A DNA stretch of 64,000 bases from Gluconobacter wancherniae NBRC 103581 (GTDB taxonomy: Bacteria > Pseudomonadota > Alphaproteobacteria > Acetobacterales > Acetobacteraceae): NCBI RefSeq assembly GCF_007988885.1, contig NZ_BJUZ01000001.1:496001-560000 (forward strand). The letters run 5' to 3'. The translations under genes were made by a program, and so were the position numbers. Shown piece by piece: positions 8,434-18,223 of the stretch (positions are counted from its first letter, which is position 1; each line of letters opens with the position of its first letter). Below the pieces are notes generated by a model that worked only from the letters and a program-made list of their open reading frames with translations, did no database searches and was not told where the DNA came from.

Positions 8434-9164
8434 AGCTTTCTCCTGAAGATGCCCTGGCCACCATGCAGGATCTGCTGGGGCACGTTTTTTCGAAGCCTGA
8501 ACTGTTACAGGAAGCTTTGACGCACCGTTCTGCCGTATCAGGGCGGGACCCTCGAAAGGCCAAGCGTAATCTGCCTCCCAAGGGAAGCGGCTCCAATGAA
8601 CGTCTGGAGTTCATTGGTGATCGTGTGCTGGGCCTGTTGATGGCGGAATGGTTGCTGGAGCGTTATCCGCAGGAACAGGAGGGTGCTCTCGGCCCGCGCC
8701 ATGCGCATCTGGTGTCGCGCACTGTTCTGGCAGACATCGCTGATGGCATTGGTCTGTCAAGCGCTCTTCAGATTTCGCCTCATGAGGAAGCCGCTGGCAT
8801 CCGGAAACTGACAAGTATCCGCGCTGATGCGATGGAAGCATTGCTTGGTGCGCTTTATCTGGATGCAGGGCTGGAGCCGGCGCGTCAGGTTGTACGGCGG
8901 CAGTGGGGCTCGCGCATCGACAGCCATGCACGCCCTCACAAAGAGCCCAAGACGCTCTTGCAGGAGTTTCTGCTGTCCAAAGGGCAGACGCTTCCGAAAT
9001 ATGAACTTCTCTCAACCGAAGGCCCGTCACACGCTCCGGTGTTCCGGGTCTCGGTCAGTGCCCGCGGAATGACGGGAAATGGGGAGGCAGGCAGCAAACG
9101 GCTTGCAGAAAGTGCTGCTGCCACAGACCTTCTTAATAAACTCGGGCAGGGAGGCGATTCGTGA
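8430..9164 (+). CDS. rnc: Ribonuclease III
   Basis: RNase III cleaves double-stranded RNA and matures rRNA. The 244-residue protein has the signature NERLEFIGDRVLG near residues 52-64, and the second acidic cluster ADAMEALLGALYLDAG. A C-terminal double-stranded RNA-binding domain begins about residue 165 (KTLLQEFLLSKG). A basic insertion (GRDPRKAKRNLPPKG) sits just before the signature and lengthens the N-terminal domain slightly. It overlaps lepB upstream and era downstream, a lepB-rnc-era order that is widely conserved. Confidence 0.96.
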   Translation: MKLSPEDALATMQDLLGHVFSKPELLQEALTHRSAVSGRDPRKAKRNLPPKGSGSNERLEFIGDRVLGLLMAEWLLERYPQEQEGALGPRHAHLVSRTVLADIADGIGLSSALQISPHEEAAGIRKLTSIRADAMEALLGALYLDAGLEPARQVVRRQWGSRIDSHARPHKEPKTLLQEFLLSKGQTLPKYELLSTEGPSHAPVFRVSVSARGMTGNGEAGSKRLAESAAATDLLNKLGQGGDS

Positions 9165-10096
9165 ATATTCCTGCCGTTTCCGCCGGGAACAAGGATCAGA
9201 ACATGACCACACGCTGTGGCTTCGTTGCTCTTGTGGGTGCGCCCAACGCGGGTAAATCGACGTTGCTTAACCGGGTTTCGGGAGCAAAGCTTTCGATCGT
9301 CAGTCCCAAGGCGCAGACTACCCGTTTTCGGACGCTTGGGATTGTCATGCGCGATCAGGCGCAGATGATCTTCGTTGATCTCCCGGGCATTTTCAAGCCG
9401 CGTCGCCGTCTGGATCGTGCGATGGTCAATGCGGCATGGAACGGTTCCCAGGACGCTGATCTCACGCTTCTTATGATTGATGCCAAGGCAGGTCTACGCG
9501 ATGATGTTCGCGAGATTGTCGAGAAGCTTTCTCAGAGCAGCAAGAAGGTCTGGCTTGTACTGAACAAAACCGATCTTGTTGGGCCAGCGCGCCTTCTTCC
9601 GTTGACGCAGGAAATCAGCGGACTGATCAAGGTTGAGCACGTATTCATGGTAAGTGCCCGGTCTGGTGACGGTGTTGAGGATCTGATGGATCATGTTGCC
9701 GGTGCGCTTGAGGAGGGTCCGTTCCTCTACCCGGAAGACGATCTGACAGATCTGCCTGATCGTCTTCTTGCGGCTGAACTGGTGCGTGAACAGATTTTCA
9801 TGCAGACGCATGAGGAGATTCCATATCAGGCAACTGTGGAAACGGAGAGCTTCAAGGAGCGCCCGGATGGATCTGTGCGTATCGAAGTGACGATTTACGT
9901 TTCCCGCCCCGGACACAAGGCGATCCTGATCGGTGAGGGTGGCCAAAAGATCAAGTCCATCGGTGCCCGTGCCCGCGCTGAACTTCAGGATCTGCTTGAC
10001 CGGCCCTGTCATCTCTTCCTGAACGTCAAGGAGCGTGCAGGGTGGGATGAGGAAAAGGCCCGGCTGCGTGCAATCGGACTGGACGACAACACCTGA
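9161..10096 (+). CDS. era: GTPase Era
   Basis: Era is a GTPase that binds the 3' end of 16S rRNA and assists 30S assembly. The GTG start at 9161 overlaps the rnc stop and has a GGGAGG ribosome site 8 bases upstream. An internal ATG at residue 15 is a possible shorter start. G motifs are GAPNAGKST (G1), DLPGIF (G3) and NKTD (G4). The C-terminal KH domain contains GHKAILIGEGGQKIKSIG. The 311-residue length is normal. Confidence 0.96.
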   Translation: MNIPAVSAGNKDQNMTTRCGFVALVGAPNAGKSTLLNRVSGAKLSIVSPKAQTTRFRTLGIVMRDQAQMIFVDLPGIFKPRRRLDRAMVNAAWNGSQDADLTLLMIDAKAGLRDDVREIVEKLSQSSKKVWLVLNKTDLVGPARLLPLTQEISGLIKVEHVFMVSARSGDGVEDLMDHVAGALEEGPFLYPEDDLTDLPDRLLAAELVREQIFMQTHEEIPYQATVETESFKERPDGSVRIEVTIYVSRPGHKAILIGEGGQKIKSIGARARAELQDLLDRPCHLFLNVKERAGWDEEKARLRAIGLDDNT

Positions 10097-10207
10097 TCCG
10101 CAGACCAGTGCAGCGAAGACAGTTCTTTCATACTGCCTCGCTTGTTCCTTACCCCTTGCCTCTGTATGACAGGCGCACGTTCCACAATCCAATCAGAGAC
10201 GGGCACT

Positions 10208-10945
10208 ATGACCGAAAATCGAGAACAGAGCCTTTCGTATAAGCGCGTCCTGCTTAAAGTGTCAGGCGAAGCGCTGATGGGTAGCGGTCCTTCTGGGATC
10301 GACCCGGAAATGGTGGATGCCGTTGCCGCCGATATTTCGGCCGTCGCTGCGACTGGCGTGCAGGTTTGTCTTGTCGTGGGAGGTGGCAACATCTTCCGTG
10401 GAATTGCAGCCGCAGCCAAAGGTATGGATCGTGCTCAGGGCGACTATGCCGGCATGCTGGCCACGGTCATCAATGCACTGATGCTCCAGAATGCGCTTGA
10501 GCGTCGCAGCGTTGAGACCCGTGTCATGACGGCGATACAGATGGCATCGATTGCCGAGCCATATATTCGTCGTCGTGCGGTGCGTCATATGGAGAAAGGT
10601 CGCGTTGTCATCTTCGCGGCTGGTACTGGCAACCCGTTCTTCACGACGGATACTGCAGCGGCGCTGCGGGCCAACGAGATGGAGTGTGATGCTCTACTCA
10701 AGGGAACGCAGGTTGACGGTGTGTATTCCGCTGATCCACGTCGTAATCCGGATGCAGAGCGCTACTCGCAGCTGACCTATCTCGAAGTGCTTGCTCGTGA
10801 CCTGAATGTCATGGACGCCGCTGCGATCAGTCTTGCCCGCGAAAACAAGCTTCCGATTGTGGTCTTCAACATTCATGCTCCTGGCGCGTTTAGTGCTGTC
10901 ATGCGTGGCGAGGGCCTCTTCACACGTATCGTTGAGGCTTCCTGA
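10208..10945 (+). CDS. pyrH: Uridylate kinase (UMP kinase)
   Basis: PyrH phosphorylates UMP to UDP. The start at 10208 gives 245 residues beginning MTENREQSL; an upstream ATG in frame at 10142 would add 22 unconserved residues. Motifs of the amino-acid-kinase fold are clear: [19 protein letters not shown], and [13 protein letters not shown]. The downstream order pyrH-frr-uppS-cdsA-dxr-rseP-bamA is the standard proteobacterial cluster. The 111-base gap after era could hold a promoter, but I do not see a strong one. Confidence 0.96.
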   Translation: MTENREQSLSYKRVLLKVSGEALMGSGPSGIDPEMVDAVAADISAVAATGVQVCLVVGGGNIFRGIAAAAKGMDRAQGDYAGMLATVINALMLQNALERRSVETRVMTAIQMASIAEPYIRRRAVRHMEKGRVVIFAAGTGNPFFTTDTAAALRANEMECDALLKGTQVDGVYSADPRRNPDAERYSQLTYLEVLARDLNVMDAAAISLARENKLPIVVFNIHAPGAFSAVMRGEGLFTRIVEAS

Positions 10946-11016
10946 GTCTCAATATCATCTGAATTTCAGGAACCCTCCTGATCCTGACGTCAAAGTCGAA
11001 CTGAAAGGAACAGCTC

Positions 11017-11583
11017 ATGTCCGCTGACCTGAATGCCCTGGTAGACGATCTCACGCGCCGTATGGACGGTGCAATGGAAAGTCTGCGTCGTGATCTGTCT
11101 GGTCTGCGCTCCGGTCGCGCCAGCCCGAACCTGCTTGAGCCGGTTCGCGTCGAAGCATACGGATCCGAGGTGCCTCTTTCCCAGGTTGGCTCCATTGCTG
11201 TTCCAGAAGCACGCATGCTGACGGTTTCCGTATGGGATCGCACTGTTGTCGGTGCCGTTGAACGGGCAATTCGTGATAGTGGCCTGGGCCTGAATCCGTC
11301 TTCTGACGGGCAGACTATTCGCGTTCCGATCCCCGCTTTGACGGAAGAGCGTCGTATCGAGCTTGCGAAAGCGGCAGGTCGTTATGCGGAAAATGCCAAA
11401 ATTGCTGTTCGTGGCGTCCGTCGTGACGGTATGGATCAGTCAAAGGGCTTTGAGAAAAAAGGCGAGATCAGCCAGGATGATCTCAAGGTCTGGAGCGAAG
11501 CGATCCAGAAGCTGACAGACAGTTACATCAAGCGCATTGACGATACGCTCGCTGAGAAAGAGCGCGAAATCAAGCAGGTCTGA
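11017..11583 (+). CDS. frr: Ribosome recycling factor
   Basis: Frr separates ribosomal subunits with EF-G after termination. The 188-residue length and motifs ([50 protein letters not shown]) are characteristic. A GAAAGGA ribosome site precedes the ATG. The uppS reading frame follows in the same frame, 6 bases after the stop. Confidence 0.97.
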   Translation: MSADLNALVDDLTRRMDGAMESLRRDLSGLRSGRASPNLLEPVRVEAYGSEVPLSQVGSIAVPEARMLTVSVWDRTVVGAVERAIRDSGLGLNPSSDGQTIRVPIPALTEERRIELAKAAGRYAENAKIAVRGVRRDGMDQSKGFEKKGEISQDDLKVWSEAIQKLTDSYIKRIDDTLAEKEREIKQV

Positions 11584-11589
11584 TTTTCA

Positions 11590-12360
11590 TTGTCTGCTGG
11601 CCCCCTTTCAAGCCGCTTTTCCCATATACCCTTGCCTCAAAAGGAGGGGGGGGGGAATTCGGTTCCGTGCCATGTGGCTCTCATCATGGATGGGAATGGC
11701 CGGTGGGCGCGCGCGCGCGGACTGCCCGTTGCTGCCGGTCATCGTCAGGGCGCGGAGGCTGTGCAGCAATGCGTTCGTTCGGCGGTCCAGCATGGCGTTC
11801 GGTATCTGACGCTTTATGCTTTTTCCTCTGAGAACTGGCGGCGTTCTTCCGAGGAAATCGGGGATCTGACATCCCTTTTACGCTTTTATTTGCGCCATAA
11901 GCTCAACGAGTTACATGAGCAGGGTGTTCGCCTGCGTGTCATAGGTGAACCTGAGCGCTTTGATAGTGCATTGCGAGATGAACTCACGCGTGCGGAAGCC
12001 AAGACCCTTAACAACACGACGCTGACATTGACGCTCGCACTGTCCTATGGGGGGCGTGCTGATATCGTGCAGGCTGCCCGAAAACTTGCTGTGCGTGTGG
12101 CGAATGGCGACATATCGACATCCAGCATCGATGAAGCAATGATCGATGATGTACTCCAGACTGCGGACATCCCTGATCCGGATCTGGTCGTGCGGACGAG
12201 TGGTGAGTGTCGGCTTTCAAATTTCCTGCTCTGGCAATCGGCGTATGCTGAACTTGTGTTTCTGGATGTTCTGTGGCCCGATTTCGGTGAGGCAGAATTC
12301 GGTGATGTGATGGCGCGTTATGCTGTTCGCAAGCGCCGTTTTGGTGGGCGTCCCCAATGA
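11590..12360 (+). CDS. uppS: Undecaprenyl pyrophosphate synthase
   Basis: UppS condenses eight isopentenyl units onto farnesyl diphosphate to make the lipid carrier for peptidoglycan and O-antigen. The catalytic aspartate is in LIMDGNGRWA (D34 with the start used here). The C-terminal RTSGECRLSNFLLWQ is the usual ligand-binding motif. The start is uncertain. TTG 11590 (256 residues), TTG 11632 and GTG 11674 are all in frame, and no ATG occurs before the conserved region except the internal one at 11686. A run of ten G at 11646-11655, directly behind AAAAGGA, lies in this 5' part and encodes Glu-Gly-Gly-Gly if translated. The stop overlaps the cdsA ATG. Confidence 0.93.
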   Translation: MSAGPLSSRFSHIPLPQKEGGGNSVPCHVALIMDGNGRWARARGLPVAAGHRQGAEAVQQCVRSAVQHGVRYLTLYAFSSENWRRSSEEIGDLTSLLRFYLRHKLNELHEQGVRLRVIGEPERFDSALRDELTRAEAKTLNNTTLTLTLALSYGGRADIVQAARKLAVRVANGDISTSSIDEAMIDDVLQTADIPDPDLVVRTSGECRLSNFLLWQSAYAELVFLDVLWPDFGEAEFGDVMARYAVRKRRFGGRPQ

Positions 12361-13211
12361 GCGTCACCACATCTTCACGCTGGTCTGACCTCGGTTTGCG
12401 CTTGGCGTCTGCAGCTGTAATCGTTCCTGTCGCAGGCGTGTGCATCTGGCTCGGCGGGCCGGTTTATGACGTGCTCATCCTGTTGGCGATGTTTGGGCTG
12501 GCTTGGGAAGGTGAGACGCTTGCCGGCCAAAATCTCAGGACATGGCGCGGGGCGTTGTTACTGCTGTGGCCAGTGATTTCCGGTATCGCTGCGTTGAAGG
12601 GGGAATGGACTGCCGCCTTGGGCATGGCTGTCATGGCAATTGTTTTCGGTGCTCGTTTCTGTGTGCCCGTCGCTGTTGCGATTGTTGGCGGCCTATCGTT
12701 GCTCTGGCTGCGTCATCTTCCGTCTGGTGCGGCGTCTGTCATGTTTGTCATTGCTGTCGTGGTCGCGAGCGATAGCATGGCATATGTTGCGGGGCGCATT
12801 TTTGGCGGCCCCAAGCTTGCACCGTCCATCTCCCCTGGAAAAACCCGTTCGGGCGCTCTGGGCGGGCTGGTAGGAGCGTCCGTTGCCGGTGGGCTGGTCG
12901 CATTTTTTTCAGGCTACGGAGCCGTGGGGTCTGCGTTTGTCTGGGGTGCGGTTCTTGGGGTCTGTTCGCAGAGCGGTGATCTTCTGGAAAGCGCTGTGAA
13001 ACGACGCCTTGGTGTCAAGGATTCAGGCCGGTTGATCCCCGGTCATGGCGGTCTTCTGGATCGTTTCGATGGGCTGCTCGCTGCGGCCCCTGTGGCGGCG
13101 CTGATCTCGCTCGCCGTTCTGGGGCAGCCATTCTGGTCTGCAACACCTGATGCTCTGGTCGCAGGCGCTGTGGCTCAGGGTTTTTCACACGGGAGTATCC
13201 CTCATGGCTGA
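12357..13211 (+). CDS. cdsA: Phosphatidate cytidylyltransferase
   Basis: CdsA makes CDP-diacylglycerol, the precursor of all phospholipids. The 284-residue integral membrane protein has about seven to eight hydrophobic segments. The family signature near the C-terminus is intact (KRRLGVKDSGRLIPGHGGLLD followed by RFDG, roughly residues 213-238). It overlaps uppS by 4 bases and dxr by 8 bases. Confidence 0.96.
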   Translation: MSVTTSSRWSDLGLRLASAAVIVPVAGVCIWLGGPVYDVLILLAMFGLAWEGETLAGQNLRTWRGALLLLWPVISGIAALKGEWTAALGMAVMAIVFGARFCVPVAVAIVGGLSLLWLRHLPSGAASVMFVIAVVVASDSMAYVAGRIFGGPKLAPSISPGKTRSGALGGLVGASVAGGLVAFFSGYGAVGSAFVWGAVLGVCSQSGDLLESAVKRRLGVKDSGRLIPGHGGLLDRFDGLLAAAPVAALISLAVLGQPFWSATPDALVAGAVAQGFSHGSIPHG

Positions 13212-14427
13212 CTGTTCTGATGGCATGAAGCGGCGTCGTATCAGCGTTCTGGGCAGCACGGGCAGCATCGGAACCTCCACTGTTGATCTTCTTCGTCAAA
13301 TCACTGACCAGATTGAGGTGCGGGCACTTGTTGGTGGCCGTAACGTGCAGCTTTTGGCTGAACAGGCGAGAGAACTTCGGGCGGAAGTCGCGGTTATCCA
13401 CGATGAGCGCCTCTACGGTGAACTAAAATCCCTTCTTGCGGATACAGGTATCCGTGTTGCCGCTGGTCGGCAGGCGGTCATTGAGGCGGGGGGGCTTGAG
13501 GCGGACTGGACGATGGCGGCCATTACGGGTGCCGCGGGGCTTGAGCCTACGCTTGCCGCGGCTAGAAATGGCCATGCGATTGCCCTGGCAAACAAGGAAG
13601 CTCTTGTTTGTGCAGGTGACGTCATGCTCAAAACTGTTGCCGCTGCTGGAGCAACTCTGCTTCCAGTGGATTCCGAGCATAATGCGATTGCGCAGGCTCT
13701 CGGCGGTTGCGACATGTCCACTGTCGAGAAGATCGTGCTGACGGCATCTGGCGGTCCGTTTCGCTGTTCAAGCCTGGAAGAGATGCGGATCGCGACACCA
13801 GAAAAGGCGCTCAAGCATCCTACATGGACAATGGGTGCGAAGATCACGATTGATTCCGCTTCCATGGCGAACAAGGGATTGGAAGTGATTGAGGCCGCGC
13901 GCCTCTTTGGTCTGACCGAGGACCGCATCGACGTACTCGTTCATCCGCAGTCAGTGGTGCATGGGCTTGTGCAGTTCCGGGATGGAAGTCTGGTGGCGCA
14001 GATGGGATCGGCAGATATGCGCATCCCCATAGCGCACACACTTGCATGGCCGACACGGATGGATACATCCTGCGGCAGGCTGGATCTGGCGGCATTCGGG
14101 CGGCTGGATTTTGAAAAGCCTGATGAGGCGCGCTTTGTTCCGCTGCGTCTTGCGCGTCAGGTTCTGCGGGCAGGGGGAGCTGCTCCGGCAGTATTCTCGG
14201 CAGCAAATGAAGTGGCTGTCGACGCATTTCTTAACAAGCGTATCGGCTTTCTCGGGATTGGCGATACGATTGACAGTGCTCTGCAGGGTATGAAGTCAAA
14301 TCCTGAACTGCAAAGCATTGACGAGGTTCTGCACTGGGATGCGGAAGGCAGAAGGCTGGCAGAGACTTATATTGCCAACGCATCGTCCCCGATTGATGGA
14401 ATAACCGAGGCTGCTCTGCATGCATGA
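13204..14427 (+). CDS. dxr: 1-deoxy-D-xylulose 5-phosphate reductoisomerase
   Basis: Dxr performs the second step of the MEP isoprenoid pathway, upstream of the farnesyl diphosphate used by UppS. The start at 13204 (MADCSDGMKRRR) gives 407 residues and overlaps cdsA by 8 bases. A longer frame from 13150 adds only unconserved residues, and ATG 13228 is an alternative. Motifs are the NADPH loop LGSTGSIGTST, ALANKEALV, LPVDSEHNAIAQAL and MGAKITIDSASMANKGLE. Confidence 0.96.
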   Translation: MADCSDGMKRRRISVLGSTGSIGTSTVDLLRQITDQIEVRALVGGRNVQLLAEQARELRAEVAVIHDERLYGELKSLLADTGIRVAAGRQAVIEAGGLEADWTMAAITGAAGLEPTLAAARNGHAIALANKEALVCAGDVMLKTVAAAGATLLPVDSEHNAIAQALGGCDMSTVEKIVLTASGGPFRCSSLEEMRIATPEKALKHPTWTMGAKITIDSASMANKGLEVIEAARLFGLTEDRIDVLVHPQSVVHGLVQFRDGSLVAQMGSADMRIPIAHTLAWPTRMDTSCGRLDLAAFGRLDFEKPDEARFVPLRLARQVLRAGGAAPAVFSAANEVAVDAFLNKRIGFLGIGDTIDSALQGMKSNPELQSIDEVLHWDAEGRRLAETYIANASSPIDGITEAALHA

Positions 14428-15520
14428 TTTGATCCGCACGGTTGTTGCCTATGTGCTGATTCTGGGTGTTCTCGTGTTCATCCACGAACTTGGTCATTAT
14501 CTGGCAGCACGCTGGCGTGGCGTTAAGGTTGAGACGTTTTCGATCGGTTTCGGTCCGGCCATCCGGAGTTGGTATGATCGTTCGGGCACTGAATGGCGCC
14601 TGAGTGCTATCCCGCTCGGGGGGTTTGTGAAGCCTCACGGTTTTGAGGGGCCGGACGATGCCACCGACGAGCAGAAGGCCGCCTGGATCCCTGGTAAGAC
14701 TTTTCATGACAAGTCTGTGGGGTCGCGGGCTATCGTCATTATCATGGGGCCGGTTTTCAATTTTATTTTTGCCATTCTCGCTTTCACCATTCTCTTCGCA
14801 GTGGTTGGTAAGCCTGAGGTAAAGCCCGAAATCAGCGTCGTTGTCAGCAACAGTGCGGCTGAGCATGCAGGTGTAAAGACCGGCGACATCATAACGCGTA
14901 TCGGTGATCTCAAGGTCATGAGCGCAGAAGACATTCAGTCCAATGTCGCTGCGCACCCCGGTGAGAATACAATTCTCGCAATTCGCCGTGCAGGGCAGGA
15001 CCTATCGCTTCCCGTGACGTTTGACACGTTCAAACAGGGCAACAAAGTGTTTGGTCGTCTGGGTATCGGCTTCTCTGCCGTGCCGGGCAAGCGTATGCCG
15101 ATACCCACAGCCTTTGTCTCCGGTGTCGAGGCAACCTGGTCCATGTGCGGTCAGGTTCTTGAGGGCGTCTGGCAGATTGTCAGCGGACAAAGAAGTGCAC
15201 GCGAACTGGGTGGTACCATCCGAATCGCGCAGATGTCCGGGCAGGTGGCCCAGTACGGAATTGCCAGTGTCGTATCGTTCATGGCGCTGCTGTCGATTAA
15301 TCTTGGCCTGATAAACCTCTTTCCAATCCCGGTTCTGGATGGTGGAAGACTGTTGTTCTACGCTATCGAGGCTATCAAGGGGCGCCCTGTTTCAAGGCGT
15401 GTTCAGGAAGTGAGTATGCAGGTGGGAATGGCGCTCATTGGCGCTCTATTCCTTTTTTCGACCCTGAACGACCTTACGAATATCGGTCTCTTTCACTGGC
15501 TTGCACATATGGGTGGCTAA
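14420..15520 (+). CDS. rseP: Site-2 intramembrane zinc protease RseP (MmpA)
   Basis: RseP cuts membrane anti-sigma factors and remnant signal peptides. The 366-residue protein has the zinc motif HELGH at 22-26 in the first transmembrane helix. One PDZ domain follows (about 125-200), and the second metal motif NLFPIPVLDGG lies in a late transmembrane segment. The start overlaps the dxr stop by 8 bases. Many gammaproteobacterial members have two PDZ domains; I can see only one here, as is usual for alphaproteobacterial MmpA-type enzymes. Confidence 0.95.
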   Translation: MHDLIRTVVAYVLILGVLVFIHELGHYLAARWRGVKVETFSIGFGPAIRSWYDRSGTEWRLSAIPLGGFVKPHGFEGPDDATDEQKAAWIPGKTFHDKSVGSRAIVIIMGPVFNFIFAILAFTILFAVVGKPEVKPEISVVVSNSAAEHAGVKTGDIITRIGDLKVMSAEDIQSNVAAHPGENTILAIRRAGQDLSLPVTFDTFKQGNKVFGRLGIGFSAVPGKRMPIPTAFVSGVEATWSMCGQVLEGVWQIVSGQRSARELGGTIRIAQMSGQVAQYGIASVVSFMALLSINLGLINLFPIPVLDGGRLLFYAIEAIKGRPVSRRVQEVSMQVGMALIGALFLFSTLNDLTNIGLFHWLAHMGG

Positions 15521-15711
15521 GTGACCTGAGCGTGGCTTAAAAAGAACAAAGATACCGCTGATAATCATCCGTTACGCAGGGACGTCTTGCATGGCAGGGG
15601 GCTTTTCGGATACCTCCGCCAATGACATGGCGCGAAGAGCGTCTGCGGAAATCTGTTACAAGGAACACCGGTTTGTCAGGATCACGCTCAAGAGGTTTCC
15701 GGCCTTCGAAC

Positions 15712-18171
15712 ATGCGTCTGATGTTGCTCGCATCAGCGTGTCTGCTGCCGACAGCCTTGGGAGTGGCCGAGGCTCGCGGCACAGGCCATCATCCTGTCGT
15801 GCGTGCGGCTTCGAGTGGTAATGTGATCCAGGCCATCACGGTGTCTGGAAACAGTCGCATCGAGACCAGCACAGTCCTGTCGTACATGGTTGCCCAGCCT
15901 GGTGACACGTTCAATCAGGATGATCTGGATCGTTCGCTCAAGACCCTTTATGCGACGGGCCTGTTCAAGGACGTGACGCTGCACCGCGATGGTGGCACGC
16001 TTCAGGTTGACCTTGTCGAAAATCCAATCGTGAACCGTATTTCCTTCGAGGGAAATCACGCATTGAAGGACGAGGATCTCCGCAAGGAAATCAGCTTGCG
16101 TCCCCGGGCCGTTTTTTCCGCGCAGACGACAGCTTCCGATCGACAGAAGATTCTTAACCAGTACGCCAGCAAGGCTCGCTTTGGCGCTACGGTGACGCCA
16201 CAGATCGTGAAACTGTCCCACAATCGGGTGGACGTCGTTTTCAAGATCAACGAAGCGCAGCAGACTCTCATTAACAAGATTGTCTTTGTTGGTAATCACG
16301 CATTCAGCGAAGCGCGTCTTGCGCAAGTTGTGTCATCCAAGGAGACGACCTGGTATCGCTTCTTTTCGTCGTCGGATGAATATAACCCTGAGCGCGTAAA
16401 GTATGACGCCGAGCTACTGCGTCGTTTCTATCTCCATAACGGTTTCGTCGATTTCCGTATGATCGATGCGACGGGCGAACTGTCTCCTGACCACAAGACA
16501 TTTTACATTACGTTCACACTGAACGAGGGTGAACGTTACCGTCTGGGCAAGACCGAAGTCCGTTCTAACGTCCGTCATGTGACGCCGGAGATGATGCATA
16601 GCCATATCGAGCTATTCAAGCATCAGTGGTATGATGGTACCGCCATTCAGCATAACTCCACAAACATGCAGGAGTGGTTGCAGGCAACGGGTCATCCGTT
16701 TGCAATGGTGCGGTCCGAGATTGCGAGAAATCCAGAAAAGCACGTTGTTGATCTGCTGTTTGATATCACAGAAGGTCCGCATGTTTACGTCGATCGTATT
16801 GACATCAACGGCAATACGATCACCCGGGACAGTGTGATCCGCCGCAATCTTCCGATGGCTGAGGGTGACCCGTACACCCCGTTTGACCGCAAATATACCA
16901 AGCTTGCCCTTCAGGACCTTGGCTATTTCAGCACCGTTTCCGTTGATCAGACGCAGGGTTCTGCGCCTGATCGGGTGAACGTGTCTGCGAATGTTGTAGA
17001 GAAGCCAACGGGCGAATTTTCGCTGGGTGGCGGTTATTCTACTGATGTTGGTATTCTGGGTAACGCTTCTATCAAGCAGCACAACCTTCTGGGCACGGGT
17101 ATTGATGCAGGCGTTTCGGGTACGGTTGCGTACTATGAAAAGCAGGCCAATATCTCGATTACGGACCCATACTTCCTAAACCGTAATCTTGTTGCGGGTG
17201 CTGACTTCTATTTCATTCAGAACAATTACCAGACGTATCAGAGCTATCGTGAAGCGCAGTACGGTATGACGCTGCGTATGGGTTATTCTTATAACCGATA
17301 TCTTTCGCAGTCGTTCAGCTACACGCTCGTTGATCGTGACGTCGGTAATTTCTTCTCTGGCGATGCCGATGAGTTGGCAGCATATGGTTATGCTTACGTC
17401 CCGTCCCAGTATGTTCAGGATTCAGGTGGCTGGTCCTTGCTGTCGCAGCTGAGCACAGCGCTGACATATGATCGCCGTGACAATCGGATGAAGCCTCATA
17501 GCGGCTACATGCTGAAAATTGCCGGTGATTTCGCGGGCCTCGGTGGTAACGTGAAATACGGACGCGCTAAAATTGACGGCGCATACTATATCCCTCTTGA
17601 TGATCTGACCGGCAACCATGACTGGACCGTTCAGTTTAAGGGTGGTGCTGGTTACATGGGAGACTGGAGTTCCAACAGCAACAAGAACATCATTGATAAC
17701 TTCTATCTTGGTGGTCAAAACCTGCGTGGCTTCCTCCAGGGTGGTGCTGGACCGCGTTCCGGTCATATCTGCCTAAGCTACGATTCTGACGGTAAGTGCT
17801 CGAATTATCGCCCGCTGGCTGGTCAAGAAGATCTTCTTGGTGGCCGTCTGATGTATACGGCGTCTGCGCAGGTCAATTTCCCACTGCCCATGGGAGACGA
17901 TCTGGGTATTTCCGGTCGTTATTTTGTTGATGCCGGTGGTCTCGCTGGTGTGCGCGTGAAACATCGTTATGACAATTATCAGAAATATGGAAACACGTCG
18001 CTCTACACGCCCATTACTGGTGATACTCTGATTCCGCGTGTTTCAACGGGTATCGGTATTTCGTGGAAGAGCCCGTTCGGCCTCGTCAATATCGATGGCG
18101 CGATCCCCATTCGTAAAGAACATGGTGACCGCCTCTACCCGATCCGTTTTGGTTTTGGTCAGCAGTTCTAA
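15712..18171 (+). CDS. bamA: Outer membrane protein assembly factor BamA
   Basis: BamA is the essential beta-barrel insertase. The start at 15712 gives 819 residues with a signal peptide (MRLMLLASACLLPTALGVAEA); earlier in-frame ATGs give an N-terminus without signal character. Five POTRA repeats follow (about 45-440), beginning ITVSGNSRIETSTV. The C-terminal barrel includes NLRGFLQGGAGPRSG and ends in a phenylalanine-rich strand (PIRFGFGQQF). It sits between rseP and a Skp-like gene, the standard order. Confidence 0.96.
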   Translation: MRLMLLASACLLPTALGVAEARGTGHHPVVRAASSGNVIQAITVSGNSRIETSTVLSYMVAQPGDTFNQDDLDRSLKTLYATGLFKDVTLHRDGGTLQVDLVENPIVNRISFEGNHALKDEDLRKEISLRPRAVFSAQTTASDRQKILNQYASKARFGATVTPQIVKLSHNRVDVVFKINEAQQTLINKIVFVGNHAFSEARLAQVVSSKETTWYRFFSSSDEYNPERVKYDAELLRRFYLHNGFVDFRMIDATGELSPDHKTFYITFTLNEGERYRLGKTEVRSNVRHVTPEMMHSHIELFKHQWYDGTAIQHNSTNMQEWLQATGHPFAMVRSEIARNPEKHVVDLLFDITEGPHVYVDRIDINGNTITRDSVIRRNLPMAEGDPYTPFDRKYTKLALQDLGYFSTVSVDQTQGSAPDRVNVSANVVEKPTGEFSLGGGYSTDVGILGNASIKQHNLLGTGIDAGVSGTVAYYEKQANISITDPYFLNRNLVAGADFYFIQNNYQTYQSYREAQYGMTLRMGYSYNRYLSQSFSYTLVDRDVGNFFSGDADELAAYGYAYVPSQYVQDSGGWSLLSQLSTALTYDRRDNRMKPHSGYMLKIAGDFAGLGGNVKYGRAKIDGAYYIPLDDLTGNHDWTVQFKGGAGYMGDWSSNSNKNIIDNFYLGGQNLRGFLQGGAGPRSGHICLSYDSDGKCSNYRPLAGQEDLLGGRLMYTASAQVNFPLPMGDDLGISGRYFVDAGGLAGVRVKHRYDNYQKYGNTSLYTPITGDTLIPRVSTGIGISWKSPFGLVNIDGAIPIRKEHGDRLYPIRFGFGQQF

Positions 18172-18223
18172 CAGGATTGCTGTTCCGACCTTTTTTTCTC
18201 CAGCCCCTTTTCAAGAGGTTGTC

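Noticed and set aside
15640-15711. A possible sigmaE-type site (GGAAC near 15662) before bamA
   Set aside because: The spacing to any -10-like element does not fit the consensus, so it is not claimed.
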